This document shows, piece after piece, positions 43,537 to 52,392 of a stretch of 64,000 bases of DNA (position 1 is its first letter; every line of letters starts with the position of its first letter). The notes beneath the pieces were generated by a model. It was not told where the DNA came from, did no database searches, and saw only the letters and a program-made list of their open reading frames with translations. The DNA is taken from positions 1 to 64,000 of the forward strand of contig JAEDCN010000007.1 in NCBI GenBank assembly GCA_016294105.1, in the 5' to 3' direction. Both the position numbers and the translations under genes were made by a program. This stretch comes from Treponema sp. (GTDB taxonomy: Bacteria; Spirochaetota; Spirochaetia; Treponematales; Treponemataceae).

Positions 43537-45354
43537 ATGTCCTGTTCCGCTATTGAACCTGTTTTTACTCACGCTCAAACCCTGAGCTGCAAGGAAATTC
43601 AACCTAATATTTACGAGGTGAAGCTTGCTTATAATCCTTCTGTCAAAAGTGAAAAGGATGGAACTGTGCATTTGGTGGAGCCGGGACAATTTTTTATGCT
43701 GCGACGAGAACCTTCCCAGGTACTTTTGGCTCGTCCAATCAGCGTGTACTGGGCAGAGGTTGTTGACCAGCAGTGGCAGGTAACCTTCTTGATTTTGTTA
43801 AAGGGACAGGGAACTCAGGAGCTTTGTTCTTTGTCTGCTGGGGATAAAGTTTCTGTCATCGGGCCCTTAGGTAACACCTTTCCTCGGCCTGACTCCATCG
43901 TCACCAAAAATGGCGGAGTAAAGGTTTGTGTGGTGGGGGGTGGAATTGGTGTGGCTCCTGTGGCGGGCTTTGCTGCAATCTTGCCTGAACAAAGCTACGA
44001 TTTTTACGCTGGCTTCAAAAGTGGCAGCTACGGCTTGGAAAAACTGAAAGCAAACAAGCTGGTTGTTACCACCGACGATGGCTCTTGCGGAATTAAAGGC
44101 ATGATTCCCCAGGTGCTGGATGCCGCTACCTTGAAAAATGCTGGCTATCAGGTGGTGTATGCCTGTGGACCAGAGCCACTTTTGGCCTATGTGCAGGAAA
44201 TTTGTGGTGAGGCTGGAATCCCTTGCTACTTGAGCATGGAATCTGCCATGGCTTGCGGAATGGGAGCCTGCTTGGGCTGTACCATTGCCACCACCGAGGG
44301 AAATCGCCGTTGCTGTGCCGACGGCCCTGTGTTCCTCGGAGAAATTCTCTTATTCCAGAAAAAAGCTCCTGTAAAAAAGCTGGTAGTAGAAGGAAAGCAA
44401 TCCGCAAATTCAGCTCGTTCTGAGCCAGACCTGCGGGTAAAAATTGCTGGTGTTGAATTTGCTAATCCTGTGATTGCTGCCTCTGGAACCTTTGGTTATG
44501 GTAGCGAATATCAGCCCATTCTGGAGGTGAATCGATTAGGTGGTATTTGTTCTAAGGGCCTCACCTTAGAGGGCCGACCTGGAAATGGCGGTGTGCGGCT
44601 TAAGGAAACTGCTGGGGGCATTATCAATTCCATTGGCTTGGAAAATCCTGGAATCAAGCATTTTGTAGACCATGAGTTTACCCAGATGCGGCAGCTTTCT
44701 CCAGTGACCATTGCCAATCTTTCTGGCTCCACCATTGAATCCTATGTGGAAGGAGCCAAGCTTTTGGCTCAGGCTGCCGTTCCCATGATCGAGCTGAACA
44801 TTTCCTGCCCTAACGTAAAGGCTGGTGGAATGGCCTTTGGTTTGGAGTGCAACGCTGCCTCTGCTGTTACCGCCGCCGTGCGGGATGCCGCCCCAAATAT
44901 TCCCTTGATGGTAAAGCTTTCTCCCAATGCCCCCGACTTGATTGGTGTAGCAGATGCAGTACGCCAAGCTGGTGCCGATGCCTTGAGCCTCATCAATACG
45001 GTGCAGTCCATGTCCATTGATATTTACAAGGGACGGCCTTTGTTCGACAACGTGCGGGCAGGACTTTCTGGCCCTGCAGTAAAGCCCCTTGCCCTGCGGA
45101 TGGTTTTTGACTTGGTGCAGTACATGAACAAGTTGCCTGAATCACAACGGATTCCCGTGGTGGGCTTAGGTGGCATTAGCTGCTGGCAGGATGCGGTGGA
45201 GTTTATTATGGCGGGAGCAAGTGCCATCCAAGTGGGAACTGCCACCTTTGCCAATCCTCGCTGCATGACTCAAATCATCGACGGACTTGCCGCCTTTATG
45301 AAGGAGCGGGGCTACCAGAAGCTGGATGATTTCCGTGGGCTGGCTCAGATTTAG
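43537..45354 (+). CDS. pyrK-pyrD: Fused dihydroorotate dehydrogenase electron-transfer and catalytic subunits
   Basis: 605 residues. Residues 1-285 are PyrK: FAD part (PGQFFMLRREPSQVLLARPI), NAD part (VVGGGIGVAPVAGFA), and the [2Fe-2S] cysteines in CGMGACLGCTIATTEGNRRC. Residues 298-605 are class 1B PyrD: VKIAGVEFANPVIAASGTFG, NSIGLENPGIKHF, ELNISCPNVKAGG (catalytic Cys), VKLSPNAPDLIGVADAV, VGLGGISCWQDAVEFI. Oxidises dihydroorotate with NAD+. Normally two proteins; the fusion is a treponeme-like trait. AAGGAG is five bases before ATG. Confidence 0.93.
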   Translation: MSCSAIEPVFTHAQTLSCKEIQPNIYEVKLAYNPSVKSEKDGTVHLVEPGQFFMLRREPSQVLLARPISVYWAEVVDQQWQVTFLILLKGQGTQELCSLSAGDKVSVIGPLGNTFPRPDSIVTKNGGVKVCVVGGGIGVAPVAGFAAILPEQSYDFYAGFKSGSYGLEKLKANKLVVTTDDGSCGIKGMIPQVLDAATLKNAGYQVVYACGPEPLLAYVQEICGEAGIPCYLSMESAMACGMGACLGCTIATTEGNRRCCADGPVFLGEILLFQKKAPVKKLVVEGKQSANSARSEPDLRVKIAGVEFANPVIAASGTFGYGSEYQPILEVNRLGGICSKGLTLEGRPGNGGVRLKETAGGIINSIGLENPGIKHFVDHEFTQMRQLSPVTIANLSGSTIESYVEGAKLLAQAAVPMIELNISCPNVKAGGMAFGLECNAASAVTAAVRDAAPNIPLMVKLSPNAPDLIGVADAVRQAGADALSLINTVQSMSIDIYKGRPLFDNVRAGLSGPAVKPLALRMVFDLVQYMNKLPESQRIPVVGLGGISCWQDAVEFIMAGASAIQVGTATFANPRCMTQIIDGLAAFMKERGYQKLDDFRGLAQI

Positions 45355-45360
45355 AGAATC

Positions 45361-46098
45361 ATGACTTATAATCGCATTGTAGAAGGAAAATTTCTCCGTA
45401 GACCTAACCGTTTTGTGGCGGAGGTGGAGATTGGGGGAAGGCGGGAGACGGTTCACGTAAAGAACACGGGGCGGTGCAAGGAGCTCTTGCTGCCTGGCGC
45501 CACGGTGTACCTGGAAGAAAGTGATAATCCCAACCGCAAAACCCGCTACGATTTGGTGGTGGTGCACAAGGAAGGCCTTGGCTTGGTGAACATGGATAGC
45601 CAGGCTCCCAACAAGGTGGCTGGCGAATGGCTCAAAGCTCAGGGCTTTTCTCTGGTCAAGGCTGAATATAGCTATGGTAAGTCTCGAATCGATTTTTACA
45701 TGGAAGGCCAGCCCCAGGGGGAGTTTTGGCGTGAGGCTCGTTTCCCTGCCCACAATTCCGCTGACCAAACTGGACAAGCTTCAGTTCCCCGTTGTTTAAT
45801 GGAAGTGAAGGGCTGCACCCTAGAAATTGATGGCGTAGGCTACTTCCCCGATGCTCCCACAGAACGTGGAGTAAAGCACTTGCAAGAGTTAGCTGCTGCA
45901 GCCCCACTGGGCTTTCGGTGTGTTGCTGCCTTTGTGATTCAAATGGAAGGCATAAAAGAAGTGCGAGCCAATGTAGAAACCCATCCTGAGTTTGGACATG
46001 CCCTGCAATTGGCTCGTGAAGCTGGTGTACAGGTGCTGTTTCTCTGCTGCACCGTAAAACCTGATGAATTGATTATTCAGCAGGCACTGTGGGGCTGA
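45361..46098 (+). CDS. sfsA: DNA/RNA nuclease SfsA family protein
   Basis: 245 residues. N-terminal OB-fold-like part (GKFLRRPNRFVAEVEIGGRR, HVKNTGRCKELLLPGATVYL) and C-terminal PD-(D/E)XK-like part (YSYGKSRIDFYMEG, CLMEVKGCTLEI, FPDAPTERGVKHLQEL, FVIQMEGIKEVRAN). An insertion near 118-145 (EGQPQGEFWREARFPAHNSA) is not usual. First seen as a sugar-fermentation stimulation gene; now regarded as a putative nuclease. Starts six bases after pyrK-pyrD, so co-transcribed. Confidence 0.9.
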   Translation: MTYNRIVEGKFLRRPNRFVAEVEIGGRRETVHVKNTGRCKELLLPGATVYLEESDNPNRKTRYDLVVVHKEGLGLVNMDSQAPNKVAGEWLKAQGFSLVKAEYSYGKSRIDFYMEGQPQGEFWREARFPAHNSADQTGQASVPRCLMEVKGCTLEIDGVGYFPDAPTERGVKHLQELAAAAPLGFRCVAAFVIQMEGIKEVRANVETHPEFGHALQLAREAGVQVLFLCCTVKPDELIIQQALWG

Positions 46099-46110
46099 AA
46101 AATTGGAGCT

Positions 46111-46620
46111 TTAGCCAAAAAAGTTAAAGGCTGGCTCTAGCTTAAAGCTTTCGATATAAATCCAAATCAAAAAGCCACAGACTAAAAGCTTGAGCCCAGT
46201 TCCTAGCAAAAATCCCAAGAAGGCGCCGCCTGCAGACTTGAATGCCCGCTGCATATCCCGATTGTCGTGAATAAGCTCTCCTACCAGGGCTCCTACGAAG
46301 GGACCCAGTACAATGCCCCAAGGACCCACAAAAATCCCTGCAATCAAGCCGATGGTGGCGCCCCAAGAACCAGCCTTGGAGCCACCAGTTTTTCTTGTAA
46401 GGTAGATGGGAATGAGGTTGTCTAGTACTGACACGATGGCAGTGGTAATGCCAGTGGCCACCAGCAATACCGTGGGAATATCACAGTAATGGGAAAAATA
46501 GGCAGATAAAAGGCCCGCCCAAGCCAGCACTACTCCTGGCAGAACGGGAACCACACAGCCTACCGTTCCTACCAGTAGGCAGATGGCTCCAAGGACAGCA
46601 AGAAAAACGTCAAAGGCCAT
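46111..46620 (-). CDS. DUF456 membrane protein
   Basis: 169 residues, about five membrane helices with many glycines. VGTVGCVVPVLPGVVLAWAG near 17-36 and GATIGLIAGIFVGPWGIVLG, with PFVGALVGEL, are the DUF456 signature. Function unknown. It overlaps the end of livF by 11 bases, so it is the last gene of the liv operon. Confidence 0.85.
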   Translation of the reverse strand: MAFDVFLAVLGAICLLVGTVGCVVPVLPGVVLAWAGLLSAYFSHYCDIPTVLLVATGITTAIVSVLDNLIPIYLTRKTGGSKAGSWGATIGLIAGIFVGPWGIVLGPFVGALVGELIHDNRDMQRAFKSAGGAFLGFLLGTGLKLLVCGFLIWIYIESFKLEPAFNFFG

Positions 46621-47341
46621 GCTGGGATTCCTGCTTTTTCTTTCCCAGATATGCTTCCCGCACTGTTTCGTTTTGCAGCAGCTCTTCTCCAGAACCCTTC
46701 AGCACAATATGACCTGTTTCAATAACATAAGCCAAGTTGGCAATTTTTAGAGCCATGTTGGCATTTTGCTCAATCAACAAAATGGTAACACCAGCCTTGT
46801 TGATGTCCTGAATAATGCTAAAAATCTGCTGTACAATCAGGGGTGCAAGACCCAAAGAAGGCTCGTCTAGCATTAGCAGCTTTGGTCGGCTCATTAAGGC
46901 TCGTCCTACTGCCAGCATCTGCTGTTCTCCACCGCTGAGCGTTCCAGCATATTGCCAGGATCGTTCCTGCAATCGGGGGAAAAGACTGTAAACCCGCTCC
47001 AAATCTTCTTCGATTTCCTTGGTATCCTTCCGAAGATAGGCTCCGATTTTTAGGTTTTCCTTTACGGACAAGTCGCTGAAAACTCGGCGACCTTCTGGAG
47101 AAAGGGCAATGCCTTCCTTGCAAATCTTGTGGATGGGTAAACCAACAATTTCTTTTTGATTTACCTTGATGGAACCGCTTTCGGCTTTTACCAAGCCTGA
47201 AATGGTGCGCAAAAGGCTTGACTTTCCAGCACCGTTGGCTCCAATCAAGGTGACAATCTTTCCCTCGGGAACTTCTAAATCAATACCTTGTAAGGCTTTA
47301 ATTCCACCATAGGATACATTGAGGTTTTCTATCTTTAGCAT
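46610..47341 (-). CDS. livF: Branched-chain amino acid ABC transporter ATP-binding protein
   Basis: 243 residues. Walker A GANGAGKSS at 34-42, LSPEGRRVFSDLSVKENL, signature LSGGEQQMLAVGRALM, Walker B LLMLDEPSLGLAP, H-loop LLIEQNANMALKIAN. One of the two ATPases of a HAAT-type importer; pairs with LivG. Starts directly at the livG stop. Confidence 0.92.
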   Translation of the reverse strand: MLKIENLNVSYGGIKALQGIDLEVPEGKIVTLIGANGAGKSSLLRTISGLVKAESGSIKVNQKEIVGLPIHKICKEGIALSPEGRRVFSDLSVKENLKIGAYLRKDTKEIEEDLERVYSLFPRLQERSWQYAGTLSGGEQQMLAVGRALMSRPKLLMLDEPSLGLAPLIVQQIFSIIQDINKAGVTILLIEQNANMALKIANLAYVIETGHIVLKGSGEELLQNETVREAYLGKKKQESQHGL

Positions 47342-48189
47342 TAGTTTTCTCCTAAATAAGCGGAAATTACCACGGGATTGCTCTGCACTTCCTCTGGTGT
47401 TCCTTCTGCAATCAGGGCACCAAAATTCAATACGTACACTCGGTCAGAAATATCCATAACCAAATCCATGTGGTGCTCAATCATCAGTACCGTCAAGTTA
47501 AAGTCGTCCCGAATCCTTCTGATAAAGTCTGTAAGCTCCGCAGTTTCCTGAGGATTCATACCAGCGGCAGGCTCGTCCAATAGCAGCAATGTTGGCTCTG
47601 TAGCCAAGGCACGGGCAATTTCTAGTCGACGCTGCAATCCGTAGGGCAGGCTAGTACATAGCTCGTCTTTTACATCCAGCAAACCTAAAATCCCCAGCAA
47701 TTTCAATGCTTCTTCCCGCTGGCGTTTTTCTTCTTTGTGATTCAAGCGGAAGGTGGCAGAAAAAATATTGCTGCTTCGTCTCATGTGCTTGGCAATCAGC
47801 ACATTGTTGAACACAGACTGGCTCTTCCACAAACGAATATTCTGGAAGGTTCGGGCAATACCCATGTGAGTAATCTTGTCTGGGGTGGGCTCTAGGGTTT
47901 TTGTGTATTCACCCTGCTGTGTGCCACCGTAAAGCCGCTTCATCTTTCCCTTGGGAAAATTCTCGATAATTTTCTTGCCCTTGAAAAAGACTGCACCGTT
48001 GGTGGGAGCGTACACACCTGTTACCACGTTAAAAGCGGTGGTTTTTCCCGCTCCGTTGGGACCGATAAGGGAAACAATTTCACCCTTGTTCACTTTCATG
48101 GAAAGAGAGTTTACCGCCACAACACCACCGAACTGCATGGTGATATTTTCCATGGTTAAGATATTGTTTTCTGGGATGGTTCGTTCCAT
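47341..48189 (-). CDS. livG: Branched-chain amino acid ABC transporter ATP-binding protein
   Basis: 282 residues. Walker A GPNGAGKTT near 43-51, ARTFQNIRLWKSQSVFNNVL, LPYGLQRRLEIARALA (the LivG-type signature), LLLDEPAAGMNPQE, MIEHHMDLVMDISDRV. An insertion near 85-105 (GKMKRLYGGTQQGEYTKTLE) is longer than in typical LivG. Two bases separate it from livM. Confidence 0.92.
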   Translation of the reverse strand: MERTIPENNILTMENITMQFGGVVAVNSLSMKVNKGEIVSLIGPNGAGKTTAFNVVTGVYAPTNGAVFFKGKKIIENFPKGKMKRLYGGTQQGEYTKTLEPTPDKITHMGIARTFQNIRLWKSQSVFNNVLIAKHMRRSSNIFSATFRLNHKEEKRQREEALKLLGILGLLDVKDELCTSLPYGLQRRLEIARALATEPTLLLLDEPAAGMNPQETAELTDFIRRIRDDFNLTVLMIEHHMDLVMDISDRVYVLNFGALIAEGTPEEVQSNPVVISAYLGEN

Positions 48190-48191
48190 GG

Positions 48192-49349
48192 TTACTTATC
48201 CTCCTTGACAGCTTGGGTGGCAGTATCCTGTCCTTGAGTGGGCTGGGAAGCAGTCTTCTTTTTTGCAAAGGGACTTGGCAGCCCTAGGAAAAAGGCTTTA
48301 ATTCTTGCAATAGAAAATTCCTTGTCGCCCATAATTCCCTTTTGGTAAAACAGAACGATGGCCATAATGACGATGGAGAACACAACCTTCCGGAAGCCAG
48401 GACGCAGCAGTGGCACGTGGAAGTTTCCGATAAAGAGGTTTGCATTGTCCAAGAATCGCAGCCACCACTCAGAGCAGGCAATAAACAGGAAGGAAGAAAT
48501 ACAGCTTCCCGTAACGCTACCAATTCCACCAATAACCACAATCAAAAGGATTTCGTAGGTCATGGCAGACTTGAACTGGCTAGCCTGGATGGTGGTCTGG
48601 AACATGGCCAGCAAGGCACCAGAAATTCCTGCAAAGAAGGAGCTGATGATAAAGGCCAGTCGCTTGTGGTGGGCAAGATTGATTCCCATGGCTTCTGCTG
48701 CTACCTCATCGTCACGGATAGCCTTAAAAGCTCGGCCGTAAGTGGAGTTAATCAGCAGCAAAATCAATGCGATACAGATGCCCGCCACCGCAAAAGGAAA
48801 GAGGGTGCTCTTGAACACGGGATATTTTCTCAGCAGGTTGGAACCGTTGGTAATGGCTCCCAATTTGTCCCACTGGAAGATTGCTCGAATAATTTCTGCA
48901 AAGCCCAAGGTAGCAATGGCAAGGTAGTCACTTTTGAGCTTGAGCACTGGCAAACCAATCAGGAAGGCAAAGAGGGCGGCGGCACAACCTGCTAAAATAA
49001 TGGCTACTGGCAGGGGCAGAGTAAACTGAATGATTCCACCGTCGTAGTACTGGTACACCGCAGCTCGCTGGTCTTGGGGAATGGTAAAGATTGCGTAGGT
49101 GTAGGCACCAATCAGCATAAATCCCGCTTGTCCTAGGGAGAACAAGCCGGTAAATCCGTTCAGCAGGTTCATGGACACGGCCACCAGTGCGTAGATGGCA
49201 CCTTTTTTCAGAACGGTAAAAAGCATGGAGGTTCTGGGGAGAATCTGCTCCAGTATTGCAATCACACCAAACAGCAGGGCTAAAAGTATAAATCCGATGA
49301 TAAGGTTCTTTTTCTTGCTGGCGGTGAGGGTATTTGTTAGGGTATTCAC
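48192..49349 (-). CDS. livM: Branched-chain amino acid ABC transporter permease
   Basis: 385 residues from the GTG at 49349; AAGGAGG five bases upstream decides this start over an in-frame TTG at 49388. About nine membrane helices. Landmarks: GLFSLGQAGFMLIGAYTYAI near 72-91, LKSDYLAIATLGFAEIIRAI, and the EAA-like AFKAIRDDEVAAEAMGINLA near 225. The C-terminus is long and polar (QPTQGQDTATQAVKEDK). Confidence 0.9.
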   Translation of the reverse strand: MNTLTNTLTASKKKNLIIGFILLALLFGVIAILEQILPRTSMLFTVLKKGAIYALVAVSMNLLNGFTGLFSLGQAGFMLIGAYTYAIFTIPQDQRAAVYQYYDGGIIQFTLPLPVAIILAGCAAALFAFLIGLPVLKLKSDYLAIATLGFAEIIRAIFQWDKLGAITNGSNLLRKYPVFKSTLFPFAVAGICIALILLLINSTYGRAFKAIRDDEVAAEAMGINLAHHKRLAFIISSFFAGISGALLAMFQTTIQASQFKSAMTYEILLIVVIGGIGSVTGSCISSFLFIACSEWWLRFLDNANLFIGNFHVPLLRPGFRKVVFSIVIMAIVLFYQKGIMGDKEFSIARIKAFFLGLPSPFAKKKTASQPTQGQDTATQAVKEDK

Positions 49350-49359
49350 TGTAGCCTCC

Positions 49360-50244
49360 TTATACCTTGTCCGTGGTTTTTTCACCAAAGAGACCAGTGG
49401 GCATAAACATCAGCACGCCAATCAATAGCACAAAGGTAAAGGCGTCACTAAAGGTAGTCCAGCCCAGGCCCTTGATGATGTTTTCGCAAATACCGATGAT
49501 AAAGGCTCCAATAACGGCACCGGGAATAGAGCCAATTCCACCAAAAACGGCGGCAACAAAGGCTTTCAGTCCGGGCATGGCTCCAACGGTGGGGGTTACA
49601 CCAGTGTAATTGGAGAAAAAGAGGATGGAGCCGATGGCTGCCAAAAATGAACCGATGATAAAGGTGGTGCTGATGACTGAATTCAGCTTGATTCCCATAA
49701 GCTCTGCTGTTTCAAAGTCTCTTGATACAGCGCGCATAGCCATACCAATCTTTGTGTGCTTAATCAAAAACACGAGGGCAAGCACTAAAAGGATGGTTAA
49801 AAATGGCGTGATAATGGTAACACGTTTTGTCATGGCTCCCATAATGTTTACTGTATCAGAAATCCATGGAATAGAAGGATAATACTGAGTCAGTCCACCA
49901 GTAACGTAGAGGGCCAGATTTTGCAAGAGATAGGACATACCGATTGCAGAAATCATAATGGACATACGAGGGGCGTTTCGCAAAGGTTTGTAGGCAATTC
50001 GCTCCACTGCAAAACCCAAAATCACCGTAAAGATGATGGTGAGGGGAATTGAAATGAATAGGGGCAGTACCGTATGGGCATAAATCAGGATAAGTCCTGC
50101 TGCCATAAACACATCACCGTGGGCAAAGTTAATGAGACGCAAGATACCATAAACCATGGTATAACCAATGGCAATGAGGGCGTACTGTCCCCCTGTTGAA
50201 ATGCCCGCTAAAAGATAAGGTAAGTTCTTCGTAACAAAATCCAT
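49360..50244 (-). CDS. livH: Branched-chain amino acid ABC transporter permease
   Basis: 294 residues, about eight membrane helices. TGGQYALIAIGYTMVYGILR, LINFAHGDVFMAAG, and MRAVSRDFETAELMGIKLNS (EAA loop) are the LivH family pattern; VFGGIGSIPGAVIGAFIIGI is near the C-terminus. AAGGAC precedes the ATG. Forms the membrane channel with LivM. Confidence 0.92.
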   Translation of the reverse strand: MDFVTKNLPYLLAGISTGGQYALIAIGYTMVYGILRLINFAHGDVFMAAGLILIYAHTVLPLFISIPLTIIFTVILGFAVERIAYKPLRNAPRMSIMISAIGMSYLLQNLALYVTGGLTQYYPSIPWISDTVNIMGAMTKRVTIITPFLTILLVLALVFLIKHTKIGMAMRAVSRDFETAELMGIKLNSVISTTFIIGSFLAAIGSILFFSNYTGVTPTVGAMPGLKAFVAAVFGGIGSIPGAVIGAFIIGICENIIKGLGWTTFSDAFTFVLLIGVLMFMPTGLFGEKTTDKV

Positions 50245-50269
50245 GGATAAGTCCTTATGTGAGATTTTT

Positions 50270-50308
50270 AAATTTGAGGTTGCCTAAAACCTTAGACAAC
50301 CTCAATTT
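50270..50308 (-). terminator. Intercistronic stem-loop between livK and livH
   Basis: AATTTGAGGTTGCCTAA (50271-50287) faces TTAGACAACCTCAATTT (50292-50308), a strong nearly perfect hairpin. Such structures after binding-protein genes usually stabilise the upstream mRNA and reduce read-through, raising LivK over the membrane parts. Confidence 0.7.
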
Positions 50309-50317
50309 AGAAAAAGC

Positions 50318-51484
50318 TTATTTTACTGACTGAACAGCGATAAAGTCCCACTTACCAGTTTCGTTGTTAACCTGCTTAACGTAGGCAACATCGCGCTTGG
50401 CATCACCTGTGGCATCGAATTCGATAAGTCCAGATACACCAGTGTAGCTTACGCCAGGCAATGCAGCCTTAACAGCAGTTCCCTTGGTGGAACCAGCAGC
50501 CTTCAAGGCTTCCAGTGCTACGTAGTAAGCATCGAATCCCATGGCAGATACAGCAGAAATCTCATCGTTTCCACCGTTGTTTGTCTTGGCGGTGGCGTTG
50601 GTGTTGATGTAGTTTCTGAATCCGTTAACAAAATCCAGTACCTGTGGCTCCTGGCTTCCCTCTACGAAGAAGGTGGTAACGTAAATCTGTACGTTAGTGC
50701 CCTTTGCAGCAGCCAAAACTACGTTGGAGTCCCAAGTGTCACCAGCCAAAATAGGAATAGCCATTCCCTGGGTGCTAGCCTGCTCGATAATCAAACCAGC
50801 TGCTTCGATGGAAACGGGAGAGAAGAATACATCTGCACCCTGATTCTTTGCGTTGGCAACATAGGCAGCAAAGTCGCTAGTTCCTTCGGGGAAGGTCTCA
50901 AATATAACCTCTCCACCAAGGGCTTCAAATGCTTCGATAAAGTAGTTTACCAAACCAACGGAGTAGTCATCCCCTAGCTTGGCCAAGCAATATGCCTTCT
51001 TTGCAGCAAAGTTTTCTGTAGCAAAGTTAGCAAGAACAGTTCCCTGGAAGGGATCCAAGAAGCAGATGCGGAAGTAGTGGTCATTGCCCAAGGTTACCTG
51101 TGGGTTGGTACAGGTAATTCCGATGGCAGGAATGTCTGCGTTGGCAAAGGTGTCGCTGGCAGCAATGGATACACCAGAACCGTAGGAACCAACTACAACA
51201 GAAACACCCTTACTTACCAGCTCAGAAGCGGCAGTAACAGCCTTGTCGTTGGAAGATTCGTTGTCTACAATCTCCAGCTGAACCTTGTATTCGGTATCGC
51301 CAATCATAACGGTGGGAGTTACGGTATTTGCATACTGAACACCCAAGGTTTCCTGCTTTCCACCAGCACCATTGTCTCCAGAAGCTGGCTCATACACACC
51401 AATCTTTACAACAGGTGTCTTATTGTTGTTGCAGCCTACAAAAATCAAGGCAAGAGCAACAAGAATGAATGAAAATCTTTTCAT
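50318..51484 (-). CDS. livK: Branched-chain amino acid-type substrate-binding lipoprotein
   Basis: 388 residues. Signal peptide with lipobox IFVGC (Cys18). Mature part: VVKIGVYEPASGDNGAGGKQ, LEIVDNESSNDKAVTAASEL, VVVGSYGSGVSIAASDTFAN, IPAIGITCTNPQVT, the standard periplasmic-binding fold I of HAAT importers. The ligand may be branched-chain amino acids or other amides; sequence alone does not decide. GGAGG lies seven bases before ATG; a good promoter is at 51520-51547. Unusually many TCC/GTA-type codons of a highly expressed gene. Confidence 0.92.
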   Translation of the reverse strand: MKRFSFILVALALIFVGCNNNKTPVVKIGVYEPASGDNGAGGKQETLGVQYANTVTPTVMIGDTEYKVQLEIVDNESSNDKAVTAASELVSKGVSVVVGSYGSGVSIAASDTFANADIPAIGITCTNPQVTLGNDHYFRICFLDPFQGTVLANFATENFAAKKAYCLAKLGDDYSVGLVNYFIEAFEALGGEVIFETFPEGTSDFAAYVANAKNQGADVFFSPVSIEAAGLIIEQASTQGMAIPILAGDTWDSNVVLAAAKGTNVQIYVTTFFVEGSQEPQVLDFVNGFRNYINTNATAKTNNGGNDEISAVSAMGFDAYYVALEALKAAGSTKGTAVKAALPGVSYTGVSGLIEFDATGDAKRDVAYVKQVNNETGKWDFIAVQSVK

Positions 51485-51519
51485 TGTTTTCCTCCAAAAG
51501 GATTTAAAAAAGTTAGTCT

Positions 51520-51547
51520 ATTATAACAATTTTAAGGTATTTTGCAA
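51520..51547 (-). promoter_or_regulatory. Promoter of the liv operon
   Basis: On the minus strand TTGCAA (51547-51542), 16-base spacer, perfect TATAAT (51525-51520), 36 bases before the livK ATG. Confidence 0.75.
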
Positions 51548-51599
51548 ATTTTAGAAGGGAAAATTTGGTTTTGTTTGATGAAAATGCTATAAAATCAAC

Positions 51600-51640
51600 C
51601 ACTCACTCCACCCACACTGTGGGACAGAGGGGGATGGGGT
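51600..51640. repeat. Boundary palindrome r1 of the toxin-antitoxin array
   Basis: Shares CTCACTCCACCCACACTG with the copies at 52347, 53071 and 53649, but its second arm is more diverged (GTGGGACAGAGGGGGATGGGG). Its edge coincides with the higA1 stop codon. The opposite side faces the livK promoter about 55 bases away. Confidence 0.8.
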
Positions 51641-51939
51641 TAAATTCTCAAAAGAAGGGTATCCTCCATTGGGGCATTTTTTGAACAGGCTCGTATCTCC
51701 AAACCCATACCAAGACTATCAAGGTAATCAATTAGGGTGGAAAGCTTTATATCCTTTCTTTTTTCGATTTTGGAAACAGAAGATTGATTAAAATGCAACA
51801 TTTCTAATTGTTTTATATTTAGTTCTTCTCGTAATTTTGCTAAACGGAGGGTAAAGATTTCTTGCTCAGCTTTTATACGTGCCCTTTTTATGGATTCTGG
51901 TGACATTGCGGATTCCATCATTTTGATTGCATCTTTCAT
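51640..51939 (-). CDS. higA: XRE-family antitoxin (HigA-like)
   Basis: 99 residues. Helix-turn-helix near 33-75: LRLAKLREELNIKQLEMLHF, NQSSVSKIEKRKDIKLSTLI. The N-terminal helix (ESIKRARIKAEQEIF) probably contacts the toxin. Overlaps the toxin gene by four bases; toxin first, the HigBA order. Likely represses its own promoter at 52295-52324, where an inverted repeat covers the spacer. Confidence 0.82.
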   Translation of the reverse strand: MKDAIKMMESAMSPESIKRARIKAEQEIFTLRLAKLREELNIKQLEMLHFNQSSVSKIEKRKDIKLSTLIDYLDSLGMGLEIRACSKNAPMEDTLLLRI

Positions 51940-52289
51940 TTTAAATCCTCCCTTTCATGTTGTGTAATAATTGACTCTGCAATAGAGATTAAATCCTTGT
52001 AGAATTTATCTTGATTCCTTCCCTTTTTATCTCCACCTATGAGGAGATATGCTTTTCGTAAAGGGTCAAAATAATAAACTACCCTCAGCACTTGATTTTG
52101 GGTTTGCGTCCTCAGTTCTTTCAAATTACTGATTTTGCTAGAACCCTTTAAAGTGTCTGCATATGGTCGTCCAAGATTTGGTCCAAATTCTTGGAGTAAT
52201 AAAACCCTTTGGAATACGGCTTCTTTACCAGCTTCATCAAGATTAAGAAACCAAGATTGATATTCTTCAGAGTAATCTATCTCCCACAT
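51936..52289 (-). CDS. higB: RelE/HigB-type toxin
   Basis: 117 residues: WEIDYSEEYQSWFLNLDEAG, VLLLQEFGPNLGRPYADTLK, ISNLKELRTQTQNQVLRVVY, YFDPLRKAYLLIGGDKKGRN. This is the phage Gp49-like/HigB family of ribosome-dependent mRNA interferases. The mRNA is probably leaderless, since the -10 box lies five bases before ATG. First gene of the array unit nearest livK. Confidence 0.85.
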   Translation of the reverse strand: MWEIDYSEEYQSWFLNLDEAGKEAVFQRVLLLQEFGPNLGRPYADTLKGSSKISNLKELRTQTQNQVLRVVYYFDPLRKAYLLIGGDKKGRNQDKFYKDLISIAESIITQHEREDLK

Positions 52290-52294
52290 AATGT

Positions 52295-52324
52295 ATTATA
52301 TTCACTTAAATGAATATTTGTCAA
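52295..52324 (-). promoter_or_regulatory. higB1 promoter with operator, leaderless
   Basis: Minus-strand TTGACA (52324-52319), 18-base spacer, TATAAT (52300-52295), then ACATT and the ATG at 52289. The spacer contains ATATTCA-6-TGAATAT (52298-52317 on the plus strand), a likely HigA operator. Confidence 0.75.
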
Positions 52325-52346
52325 TAAAATACTTTCCTGTCACCCC

Positions 52347-52389
52347 CTCACTCCACCCACACTGCGGGGCAGCGGTGAATGGGGTGGGG
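52347..52389. repeat. Boundary palindrome r2 of the toxin-antitoxin array
   Basis: CTCACTCCACCCACACTGCG, then GGGCAGCGGTGAATGGGGTG: arms CCACCCACACTGC and GCGGTGAATGGGGTGG fold back with small bulges. It begins three bases past the higA2 stop. Confidence 0.8.
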
Positions 52390-52392
52390 AAT

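Noticed and set aside
48342..48995. 217-codon open frame on the plus strand
   Set aside because: Antisense to livM, no ribosome site, residue pattern is the mirror of a hydrophobic protein.
51600..51640. Firm call of integron attC sites
   Set aside because: The fold and layout fit, but the core motifs are incomplete and no integrase is in the window, so the sites are listed as repeats and the idea kept as a finding.
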